The notes beneath the pieces were generated by a model. The model was not told where the DNA came from and did no database searches. It saw only the letters and a list, made by a program, of their open reading frames with translations. 64,000 bases of DNA from Hemicentrotus pulcherrimus (lineage: Eukaryota; Echinodermata; Echinoidea; Camarodonta; Strongylocentrotidae). The stretch lies in the NCBI GenBank assembly GCA_003118195.1, contig BEXV01000001.1, positions 671,040-735,039 of the forward strand. The letters are read 5' to 3'. This document shows, piece by piece, positions 38,051 to 50,600 of the stretch. The position numbers and the translations under genes are program-made. Every line of letters begins with the position of its first letter. Within the stretch, counting starts at the first letter, position 1.

Positions 38051-39641
38051 ATATACATATCTCCCCCTCTCCTCTCAGCATTCATGCTCAATTTTAGTCC
38101 TTCCCACACTGCTGAACACAAAGGTAATGACTTTCATTACTAAAAACTGTGTTTGAAAATTTAATTATGAATCAATTTTAATTTTTTTCATGCAGAATTG
38201 AGAAAGAGATATTTCAGTGTGTTACAAAATTACAATTATGCAGAAAAGGTGTATTAACACCTACGTTATTGACACATTCCATATTTTTTTTTTTTAAATG
38301 GAAGATGGAAGTACATTAAATGTACATTCAAATATATGGAGAGGATGTGCAGAGCTCTTAAACATTGCATACTATTTAGATCAGTACGGTACATGAATCC
38401 ATCTTTTATTTGAAATTTTGCTTTCTGTAATAACATAATTATCTTTGATGGAATATTACATTTTTTTTTCTTGATAATATGTCTCGTGTCAAAAAGAAAG
38501 GTCAGAGTTGCATTTCCTTAACCAACAATTTGCAAATTGTTCTACAACTCTAATGTACAATAAACTTCTGATTTCCATTCAATTAACTAGTACACAATAC
38601 ACATATCAAAGAAACACATGAAGTAATATCACCATAGCATGGAATGCTGATTATAAGAATAAAAGAGGAATGAGGGAAATTGATTCGGAAGAAAATGTAA
38701 GAGAGGGTGTATGTTTGTATGTATGTGAGAAAGAATGAAAAGGCAAAAATGAGAAAGAGGGATAATGATAGAGGAATGAAATGTATGCGAGGGATAAAAA
38801 AGAAGATAGAAATACAAAATGAAAGAAATAGAAATAGAGAGAGAGAAACGATGCCAAAAACATTGTGTCTATATAAAGTGTAATAACAGTATACATACAG
38901 GTACTTTATTTTGTTATTTTTTCCACTAAATATTCAAAATCTTGTGTAATAAAAAGAGATATTACCAAATATGAAGGAATTGACATGTATTAAACAGGGG
39001 ATTAAAATGGTTGTTTCACAGTATATGTGTAGAAACAAAGTAAGTGAATGTCTTGCGTTCTCATTTCTATCACAGACAAAATGCCCAAGTGCAAACAAAT
39101 GTCATTTTCATTATACCTTTTTGCCACTGAAAGGAAAAATGAAAAAAAGCTGCAGGAAATTATGTTATAATAGAAATGAAAAAACATGTATTGACAAGAG
39201 AAAAAATTGAGGCAATGGGCCATATGCAATATATGCAATACACAGGAACCCCAGTATCATACTCCTGTGGTTTTGAAAATTATGTTTTTAATGAAAGGTG
39301 AAAGGTCATACCAATCACATGTTCTAGTAGCCTTGTTTTCATCCTTCATTTCGAAAACATCATTCAGGAACATAAAATTCCCAGGCATAATATTACCTCC
39401 CACATTGCATTTTCATTTTATGTGGGCCAATATTATTTACATCTGTACATTGGTTGTCTAAAAATAAAAATTATGTACAATTTGTATTGGTTGCTGGAAG
39501 TAAACAAAATAGCACAACTCATATTTACTGTTAACCCAAGCAGATTTTCAGGCTAGGTTTGAGAAATGTAACTGTAATGAGGGTAAAAAAAGGATTGCTT
39601 TCTTTAAATAAATCAAGATACAAATAAGATAATTCCACATA

Positions 39642-39674
39642 CCCCCCCCCCCCCCCNNNNNNCCCCCCCCCCCC
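39642..39674. other. Poly-C tract with six-N gap
   Basis: Cytosines on both sides of N at 39657-39662. A short unresolved homopolymer gap between NFE2L and FYCO1. Confidence 0.95.
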
Positions 39675-40639
39675 ACATACACACAATACAAAACAAAACA
39701 ACAATGGAACATGACATGGTACATCACACAATTAGTGTCAAACAAAGTTTATCATATAGACTCCATGGTAGACACCACGATGCATACCGGTAACTTCTTT
39801 GTAAGAAGATTAGTTTGATCATGAATAGCTTGATACTGAGGTGATGCACAGTGTGTATGTCTAGCTGAAGGGAGCTGAATCAATGAATCAGGCCTTCAGA
39901 TAAGTGTACACCTAAGGCAAAAGTCTGTTTTGGGTCTTATAGGAAGTACATAATCCCTGTGATACTAACAAGCATAGATAGACAAATAAAAAATCATTAT
40001 AAATCTGAACAAAACATTAAGGTTCATCGAATCAGACCCAATGCAAAGGAGAGACAATTTTACTCTTACAGGCAAACTGTGTGCTGATTATATACCATAT
40101 TTTACGTCATTGAATTTTTATACATTTTTCACCATGGCAAGGACGTCTTCAAAAACTTTTAAAGCATTTGAATATACATTTTAACAGTTTACATTATCGA
40201 GGCAGGATAGTGTAGAAAATAGAATCCGTAACAATAACAGGTAGTCAAAATTTACAAATCTTTTGTGTTTAAGTATATTGCACATGTACAATAACAATAT
40301 ATTTTAAACTGCTCTCTGTCTAGTACTACTCAAAACACAAGCAATTTATCTGTAGGAATAACCAGCAATTCAGGTAGAAAAGAATTATTGAACACATGCA
40401 GCAAAATATCTCTCATCTCATGACCCATGACTTCGTGAGAAACAACATAAGTAACATGTCATACATTAAAAAAAAATATTTGTTCTAATTCAGAGAAAGA
40501 ACACCGAACAAAGGAATATAAAAGCATTATATGGATATATACCGATATTCGTCTTACATTATGACCAAACATGAAATAAAAAGTCTTCATATTTTAGTGA
40601 TACAGCTGGAATGAATTTCAAATACATGGCCAATGAAAA

Positions 40640-40975
40640 TGAAAATACTGCCCTCAGAATTTATTAAAAAGCTCAAACATTTAATTTAATTTCATTGTAT
40701 CTAAGTTCAGAAAAGCAGGAAACAATTAAACAAATGATGCTCATTAGAAAGAAAAGACAATCACAAATACAATGTTTAGATTCAACCACAATGTAAACAA
40801 TAGTAAAGGTACCTGGTAAATGTTTTTTTCTTTTCTTGATATGATCGATGAGGAAATAGTAACATAGCTGAAATAAACACTCAGGTCTTAATCAAGTAGT
40901 GACTTATTATGGATTTCTATTGGCAAATTGGAAGGAAATCATATTTGCACTTTGCCTCACAATTCATAGAAATAA
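40640..40975 (-). other. FYCO1: FYCO1 3'UTR start with candidate polyadenylation signal
   Basis: Nearest AATAAA on the minus strand is at 40665-40660, about 310 nt after the stop. Others lie further left (near 38906 and 38406), so a longer UTR is possible. Confidence 0.35.
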
Positions 40976-41036
40976 TCAATATGCCGCTTCAGGTCTTTTG
41001 ATGTGCAGACTGTACTTGACTAATTTGCTTGTAAAC
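40976..41036 (-). CDS. FYCO1: FYCO1 last coding exon (GOLD C terminus and stop)
   Basis: 61 nt after TTTGCAG, phase 2 entry. It encodes [20 protein letters not shown] then TGA, equivalent to human RFVSKKVFYHLTVDRP. It ends slightly shorter than human. Too short to be recognised alone, but the phase and homology fit. Confidence 0.88.
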
Positions 41037-44000
41037 CTGCAAATTATGAAAGAGGAAAGAAAGGTAGATATAGAAAACAAAGAAAGAACAGGATAGAAAG
41101 AGGAAGACAGAATGAGATTGAAAAAAATAAAATCAGATTTATATTATAACTAGACAACACTGTGGGAATGGATTAAAGTTGCTGATAGTTCAATAAGTTA
41201 CACAATAACAACCATCTTTATTATCATTCATCTATGAATGGCATCTCTGACCTTTGACCTTTGACCTTGTGACCCCAAAATCTAATCAATTCATTAGCTC
41301 TGCAAGATACATACATGACCTAAGTTTGGCAGGAATCCATTGATCAGTTCTTGAGATAAAGTGATCACAAGAACGGAACGTATGGACGTACGGGCAGACG
41401 TACAGTACGACGTACGGACGGACGGACAACCTGAAAACATAATGCTTTCGGATACTTCCTAACGGGGGGATGAAAATAACGTGAGGGGCCTACTCATTTA
41501 AATGGATGCTACAAGTGGGAAAGTCAATAATACCCTGATAAGCCCTTTAAACCATGTTAATCCCTAGCTATTCATCATTTAGAAGTGAACTATCAGAAGC
41601 AAATCAAGACCAACATTTACATTATAGCAATAGTAAAGCTATAATTACTCACCTTGAGAATTTGTTATCAAAGATGAGGGTATAAACACCAGGTTTCCTA
41701 GCTAAGAGTTCTCCCTGGACAGCTTGTTGGTGTGAGTTACATTTACATAGAGGTATCAACTCTTCATCAGGTGAGGTAGAATCAGAAGAGTCTTGAAATA
41801 TTACTGAAAAACCAATACTCTGAAAGATAATCAAATGAAAATGAATTACTTAATATTCTTCTCCTGGTATTGATAGGAAGAAGACAATTATTCTCTTGTT
41901 ACCCTAACACTGTTTAAGGAATACAAACTCACTACATACATGTAGATTTACAAGCACTTATATACATTTTCAGTTATTTGTGGTGAACTACCTTTTTTTC
42001 TTCTTCCAATTGTTAAGTAAACCAGACATTATCATATTGGAAGAACAAGAACAAGATTATTTTATTTCAATGTGAATACATATTCAGGATGAATGAAAGC
42101 ATGTGGGTGATCTTAACCCTACTCTAACATTCAACAGCTGCAGATGTTATAATGAAGAGGAGGGTGGGGGCGGGGCACGACGCTCTTATAAAGCTAGGGT
42201 TAAGACTGGTGCACTTTCTGAACTGACTTCTAAAGCAATTTATTCTCATGTTGAGCTTACACATGTCTCATTGTGTAGATAAATAAGACAAATATATATT
42301 GTTATTAAATACATGAGTTTGACTAACACTACAGCACACATTCAAAAGACAACAAACTATTAATGATTTAATATTAATCCTACATTCTAACCTTTGGTGA
42401 AGACACAAACTCCCAACACAGCATGAGACCCACATCATCGATAGCTACAGGAAGGTTATGTTTCTGATAGGCAGCAACCGTCACTTCTTCTCCTGTAATT
42501 CCTTCTCCCTCCAGCTCTTCTGCTGTGAGTAACTGGCCATCTGTGCCATCTTGGGGGGAACTATATGGGAAGGAGAATGTCATGGAAGGATAGGTATGAA
42601 AATATAACATATATGTCACCTTTGCAAGATAAATTCATCAATTCAACAATTGTTAATTGGAATGGAAGTTCTTTTCCCCCCATAATAATTGTCTGTTTAG
42701 TAATTGCTTTCAAAAGTCACACAAAGGACATTAGTTTTGTATATCTTCTATCACCATTTCTTGCTCATTGAATTCTATAAAAAGAATGAAAAACAAATAT
42801 AAAAAGAAACGATGAAAGAGAGAACGATGAACGACATGGCTGTCAAAATGTGGTATTTATATTGATAAGATAAATTAATGAGACTATAAAAACAAGATTA
42901 CATGCATAATAAGAAAATCAAATCTCAGTTTGGTGATGTACTCTGATGTGATATTTCTCAAGACCCAAAACTGTTTTGACCCTCTTTTCTTATCCATCTA
43001 TCACAATATCTTGCATCTTGAAGAGACAGATAAGGACATACCTGCTGCTTTCCTCCTGCTGAATTTCCTGCTCATTCTCCACATTTTCCTTCTCATCTTG
43101 TCTAGCTGCAGACACTTCATCCTCACCAATGATATCAAAGTCCGGTTCTGATGCATTGTTCTCAGAGTTAAGGTTTGGAGAAGGTGCCATGTCTTCTCTG
43201 TCCAACATGTGCTTACTAAATAAAACAGCATCAATTCGGAATAATGAGCAAGGGTTAGAGATCATGATTTGGTTGTACAAATTGTGCTCTCGAAAACAAT
43301 TATTCCATAGTCAATATCGTGTACTAACCTAACTCTGGACTTAACCCAATCCTCTATTTTTGACAAAATGAGCCTTGAGCAATTGTTACTGGAGCTAGGA
43401 CACCAATGATTTACTAATGGTACTTATTTGTGATATATCAGTATTTCGTGTTGGAAATTTAGAAATGCTATGACTTTCTTGTTTACTGTCAATATAAAGA
43501 AGCCAAATATATTGCTGACATGCTATTATTGACAATTGTGAACAAAAAATCATGACATGGATACTCTCTAATCAATGAAATAACTAAAATTCTATTTCAC
43601 TAACAAAACCTTTCAGAAATGGAAATGATATGCACTTTCTGACAACACATTGATATCAAAATAACAGTTTCAATATTGGTAGATGTTGGGGAAAGTATTG
43701 TTACACATTCAGAGCTCAATCATGCGTCATCAGTCCAATCTGTTATCACTACTATGTAAACACTTTAGAGGTCAACTTTAAAAAAGGAAAATAAGAATTG
43801 AAATAAATGGATGTGTCATCATCAGACTTAGAATTAGGATTTTAAATTTGTATATAGCGCACATATCTGCATATAATGGCACAAAAATCAAGATAGTACA
43901 AAGGTTAATAAAAAAACCCACTAAATTACCACAATGGTTATACAATAATCAGCTGGATAAAATAATAAAATAATCAGATGGATGAAAAAAATTAGATATA

Positions 44001-47000
44001 TTGTCACTGATATCATTTCAAGACTACATGTACGAGTGAAACAATCTATATTTTTGAAATGTAGATTGTTTCAATCAATTGCCCATTCATAAATCATTCC
44101 TTTCTCCTTTTATATTATTTCTACTGAGAGTATGAGGAGGTTGAATGTACTCACTCGTCACCCTGGGCTATTGCATTCATTCCCACAATCCTCAGTGAAT
44201 CATCGACATCCTCCATCCTGACCGGCTCGCTGTTCACACTCTCTGACATCACATCAGACATCCCCTCATCACTGGCGACATAGCTGGACCCACCAGGTAT
44301 GTCCTCTGTCCTCTGATTGGGGGAACCATCATCCGGGTTATCTTCGTAGGAGTTGGTGGAGATGATAGAGGTGTTGATGCTAGCAGCCTCCAGGGAGTGC
44401 TGGTGACCTACGTAACACTGCTCACAAACACGGCTTTTCTTCCTGGTTCATAAAGATGAGAGATGGTAATGTAAACAATCAAGTTATCTTCTTACATCTT
44501 GATAAACGATCATTTCATCACGTGTATGAATGCAAATTTCTCAATTTAAGGAACCATTGCATGACAAATACAACAGGGCTATTTATTTTTATTACATTGA
44601 TCTTTTAAAACAAAAGGTATATGTATTCTTTAATAAAATGGTCACATGAAATCTGACCTATTCAACATATATGTAAAGTTAATACATCAAACAACTTTAA
44701 GAGTGAATTATAAATCATACTGAATATACATGTAATTTTGTTAGTTGAAAACTAGTGCTGTTTAAAAAATGTTTGTTTCCAATATTCACTAAATAATTGT
44801 TGGTAATGCAAACATGTCAGAATACCATTCTTAATGCAGTTGTAAGATCTATTCCATCCAAGATTTTTAGAATTTCTAAGACATTCTGATTAAATGAGAC
44901 ATTCCTGTGGCAAGATTCCAAATAATTGGACAAAAAAAATTCAATTGAATAATTCTGATCATTTTGAGAAGTTCATAATTCAGACAGTTATCATCTTACT
45001 TGCTATGAGAGGTAAGCACAAAGAAGTTTGTACATTTTGCACAAAAGATTCTTCCACAGAGACGGCAATGATGTTTCCTTACAGTCAGACCAAACTCACA
45101 TAAACATGACATGCACTGAGTAACCTGAAAAGAAACAAAATGTCAACTTATAAATTAATTAGATGTAAACATGCCAACATTATGCTTCTTGGAATTCATA
45201 TTCCAAAGAGAGATCTTGCTTTGACTAGTATTTCATCTCTTCATCTAATCTACTATATATCATGCATTCCTATTTGAGATATCTTGAGGAGAAGTTATTA
45301 ATGATTTACTATGATCACCCATCAAGGACCAACCGACAACCACTTCATCTCAGTATGAGGTGTGAATGGAAGTGACAGGGATGAGGGAGAAGATTAGAAA
45401 GAGAGCAGATTGACATGGTATGGGCATGTGAAGAGGAAAGATGAAGATGAACTGATTAGAAGGGCAGTAGAGAGAAAGGAGAAAGGGAGGAGAAAGGAAA
45501 GAAAACCCAGGAAGAGGTTGATAGATTGTATTAAGGAAGACGGTAGAGAATTGATCTGGAGCTGGGTACAGACAGGACGAGATGGAGAGCAGCAACACTC
45601 TCAGAGGATGATGGTATTTGAAACGTAATAATCATTTAATGGTAGACTCATATGTGTCTAATAGACCCAGGAGTAATTCACAAATGCATAAAGATTGTTT
45701 ACTCCTATTGTTATGATTATAGTGTATTTTCAGATCATGTAAATACTATTGTAAAATATAGTGTACAATTCAGCCCCCAGTCTATTATGCACACTTAAAA
45801 AATTTTTTTTTTAAAACCCATTCAATGATGCCTTCATCTCAATAGGCCTATTTATCCATAACTTGCATGGAATTCCCCCTTGTCCAATCTCAGGACTTCA
45901 CTCTTAAAAATGGTTATCAACACCCTTTCAAATCACCATTGTTTTTTGTCATTCATGGAGAGTTCTACATCTTTGATATAAAGTTGCATGTACACCAATG
46001 AACACAACAATGTTTGTCTTAATACAATCATTCTCATTTCATCATTATTTTGTTCAATTACTTCAAATTCTTGAAAGAAGCACTTTATTAATCGCTGTGA
46101 CTTCTTATTGACTGATAATTAAGTGAGAAGAAAATAATAGAGAATGAACATCCATTTGTTTTATTTAAATCCTGTTTTCTTATAACCTGTTTATCATCCA
46201 TCCATCTTTCAGATGCTTTCATCTTCCTATTATACTCCAGTTTCTCAGTCCTCTGCCATAGAGTGTCCTTTTCCCTGAAAACAGAAACATCACAAATTCA
46301 TAAACACATCAATATGTAATCTATGAAGTTGAAATCGTTTATACAATGTGTAAGTCTTACTTTGCTTTTAAATTCATCCCCTGACATAGTCAATTATTGT
46401 TTGGGTATGACTGGTATGCAAAACATAATGACCAGTGAAGATCTTCAAGAATCTGATACTACACTGCTTAAATTTTGATCCTTATTTCATTTGACTACTC
46501 TCTAAAAATAGAGGGATACAAGGATGACAAAAGAGAAATAAGAAGGATATATGGAAGCACAACTTTGACTCAGAAGAAGACAGGGTGAGAGCCAGTGAAA
46601 AAAAAACAAATGCAAGAGAGAAAATAATCACAATATAAGTTTAGCTATACAGTATGGTACAAAAACTCAACAAAACACTGATTGCCCTAAAGAATTTTGA
46701 AGATTGTACCTACTTGACGAGTTTGACAAGCTGTTTCTTTAATTGTTCATTGTCATCTTGAGCCAATGCAAGCTCTTCCTCTAATCTGGTCACACGGTTC
46801 CCATTCGCATTCCGCAGTTCTATCACCTCTGACTGAAATTACAATATACCGGCATACCAAATAAAGTACATTAAAAAAAGCTTCCTATATGAATCTCTCA
46901 TGCCATTTATATCCCACTGGAATTCTGCTTACATAAGTAGAAAGAATATCAATAAACTATCATGGTCAATAAGCCTACTCAATAGTATGCACATTCATTA

Positions 47001-47576
47001 AAATGTTCATCATTTTTTGGTAACTCAGAAAATTTCTACCGGTAGTAAACCCTCGACATTTTAAATTTTACAAATACCATAATAATCTGAATTGCTAATG
47101 AAATTAATAATCAGGATGCGAAGAATATAGATAAGAAGCTTTGGTTTTTTAAACTGTCAGGTTAAGAGTCATAAATGGGTTCATGTTCATAGAGAGATAT
47201 TGATCTACATTTGCCACACTCAACCCAGGTGAAGTAAATGGGTACCTGGTAGGAATTTATTCCTTGAAACGCAGCGCGCATAACAGCTGCACTGCTAAAG
47301 CCAGGGAATTATGCTGCATTATTGTAGAGCGCTTAGAGACTTCTGACAAAGTAAGTGTTAGGCGCTATATAAGCACTCTAATTATTATTTAGAAAATGAC
47401 ATAAAATGACAAAAATTTTAAAGAAGTAATACACACCTGTACAGAAACACTTTTTCTCTTTTCTTCTTCAAGGCATCTTGATAACTGTACAAAAGAGAAA
47501 TGCAAAAGAATGAGAATTATAAAAGAAAGGGAGGGAGGGAGGGAGGAAAGGAATGAAGTGAAGGAAGGAAAGAGAG

Positions 47577-47621
<45 letters not shown>

Positions 47622-50600
47622 AAGCATGTGAGATGTTCACAAGTAAACACATCATGAGTTAATCTTTCTTCTTCTTCTGATAATGAGCATGAAGGATAAG
47701 TATCAAATATCAACATATGAGAAACTTCACATAATGCCTCATAACTGTGCTTATCTTTACAAACATCTGGCCAACAAGATAAATATGAGGCCTTTTCACC
47801 CTGCCTGTGTTAGTCAGCATGTTTAATATATATCACCTACTGTACGCAGCAATATCGGGAAGTACTATGTATCTGCTAATGTTTTACTGCTAGCGTATAA
47901 TATGGAAAATGTATACTGCCAGTAAAAGTCATTAATGTGTACATTGTTCTAGACATAATTTTCATATCTATGGGTATACATGTATATTTTTCACATTTCT
48001 GCATTTCTATAATCATGCCTATGATTTTTATATTGTAATATCCATCTTTTGTTTCTTGAACAGCTATAATACAACTGTATAATATATAAAAAAAATAAAA
48101 AATTAAATACCAATGGTAATTTAGTTTCTGTTTTGGCACTGACACATCAAAAAAATGTAATTTAAATGATCGTTTAACGTGATGTGAAATAATCACTAGA
48201 ATGATATCATGTGAATGTATATAAAGTATGCTGCCATAGAGTGCAAATAAGGTGCACAAATAGTCACATGTTTACATGCTCAGAATCAATATGCACAGTA
48301 AAATACTTGGGCAAACATTGTCTCTACGTCTCCTTGGTACATTTTATATTTCGTTTGTAAGCTTATTAGTGCAAATATTAATGAATATTAGCATGATACA
48401 CAGACATAAACGAGGAAAAGTTTGCAGTATGAAATAACAGTGAGACTCAAAATAGCATGGTCTGCTGTAAAAAAAACTTTGAAAAGGAAATGGATCAGAA
48501 ACATAATGCGTTACAACACATAGATTGGCGATTCTCTTTCAAATTATAAAAAAGTGCGAGTTATGCTGAATGAGTGAATGTGGTTGCGAATAGGATCAAA
48601 CAATTTTTTTTTAAAGGCACAAAATAATAAATGACACATAAATGTACAGGTGTAGCTACAATGAATTTGTGACATAAGATTAATGGTTTTCTTACACGTA
48701 GATAGCAGTAGACATGAAAAATTGTATAAAGGAACATCTACAAAACGATATTGGTTAGTAAAACAGATGGAACTAAAAACCAGCTACAATATTGCAAAAT
48801 CAACATGTTACCAGACATATTAAATCACAGAACAAACACAGCATGAATGTTTTTTTTTTTTTGTATTCATAAACAACTCCTCTTTAAGAACACATCCAAG
48901 AGCATTTAAGGTTTATCAGAAGTGATATGGCTTTTGGTAGTTATTTCTACAAATATTTGTGTAGATAACATAAGGAATACAATTCTGTATATATGTATGT
49001 GTATGAGTACAGTCACTTCAACTTGTACATGTTTATACATGTATTAATATAAAGAATGAATTACAACTATTTGCTTAGAAAAATTAGGGGGTCTTCAAAT
49101 ATAACTTTATGAGTACCATATTAATAATGGCTACATGACCCATTAAAGCCGCTAAAGGTAGGTCAGTATAATGCATTTAACTTGAATGAGATTATGATTT
49201 GTTAGTTCCTCCAATTACAAAACAACAAACCTCTATCATGTTAGAGTGTTGTTAAATACATGAATTACCTCTTCAACACTGGCTTCATGTATGCTGATCT
49301 GCTGCTCTTGCCTTGCAACTTCATTTTCCTGTTCTGAGAGCTGATTGGTCAAGCAATAGAGCAGGTATAGAAGGCAATATTTGATTGGATGATTGGTGGG
49401 TGAGGGATGGGACATGTAGTGAATAATCATTGAATGCATAGCTACCAACCATCCATAGCACAGAGTGGGAATCTCTCCATGCAAAATGAGGAATACAATG
49501 CATTTTGCCTGATTTTTAAAGTCATTCTAAAGAAAAAAGGGGAATCTTGGATTCTAGGGTCCATTACATTTAGTGTGTAGGCCAAATAATAGAAATCAGT
49601 ACTCTAAATTAGGAGTCGTTGGCAGCTATGTTAAAACTATGAGAGGATATAGGGAGAGTAAAAGATGGGTTGTGACATTCTTACAGCATATGATTTCAAA
49701 GTTAATGAAGCACACATTCATTTTAATTTTTTTTAAAGCACTTTTTTGTTGTTCTTTTTTTTGAGGGTCGGGCTTTGTTTAGAACGAATAACAACATCAA
49801 ATGATACAGTGGTGCAGGATGTAGTTAGACATTACACTCTTTGAGTATTTATTAGAATACAAAATCACTTAGGGAATTGGCATGGGAAAGGCAACTCATG
49901 ATTTAAGGATTAAATATACATCATGATTAATTAAAAAGACCTGTGCAAATCAAAGCAGACATTAAAAAGGGTTACATTTACTAGAAAACATTTAAAAATT
50001 GCATCTAAATCAGCAGCTGACTGGAAATGAAATATTTTTAATGACACAAAGTGAAAATAAAATAAAAAAGTGCATTGGGTTTTCACAAAACATTCTAATT
50101 AATGCATGTTTGCCTCATGATGGACAAGGGCATCCTCTTGTTTAATACACGACAGTGTTCTCCGCTAGCCAGAATGCCAATTGCATGTATATGCAAAATA
50201 ATGTCTTATTCCAAACTAGCACCATCAAAATGTGTACCATTTGAAATATAATAACTGTCATACTCGATCACAGAATACCTGTTCACATATGAAGGTGGGT
50301 TTTTGTGTACTACATGTAACTGAATAATAAATGGGGATGAAAAACTTCCCATGCTCAACAGAGGTCTAATACATGCGCACTTTATAAGATACAAAGTATA
50401 TAGTACCGAGTATTACAAAATCCATGTGGTAAACTGTGAATACCTTAGCATATATGTCAACAAGCCTTTTGGTACTGACACATACATATGCATTACATTT
50501 GAATGCATTAAGAAAATTGGCTATCCATATAATTTGCATCTAGATCATGAATGACAAATTGCACTTCTTTACAACAAACTCAACAATTTGTCAGTGATGC

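Larger units (their letters stand above)
37850..40639. other. Convergent intergenic spacer between NFE2L and FYCO1
   Basis: AT-rich spacer holding a CT microsatellite, a purine-rich stretch (38640-38850) and the poly-C gap. The 3' ends of both genes point into it. No coding sequence seen. Confidence 0.5.
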
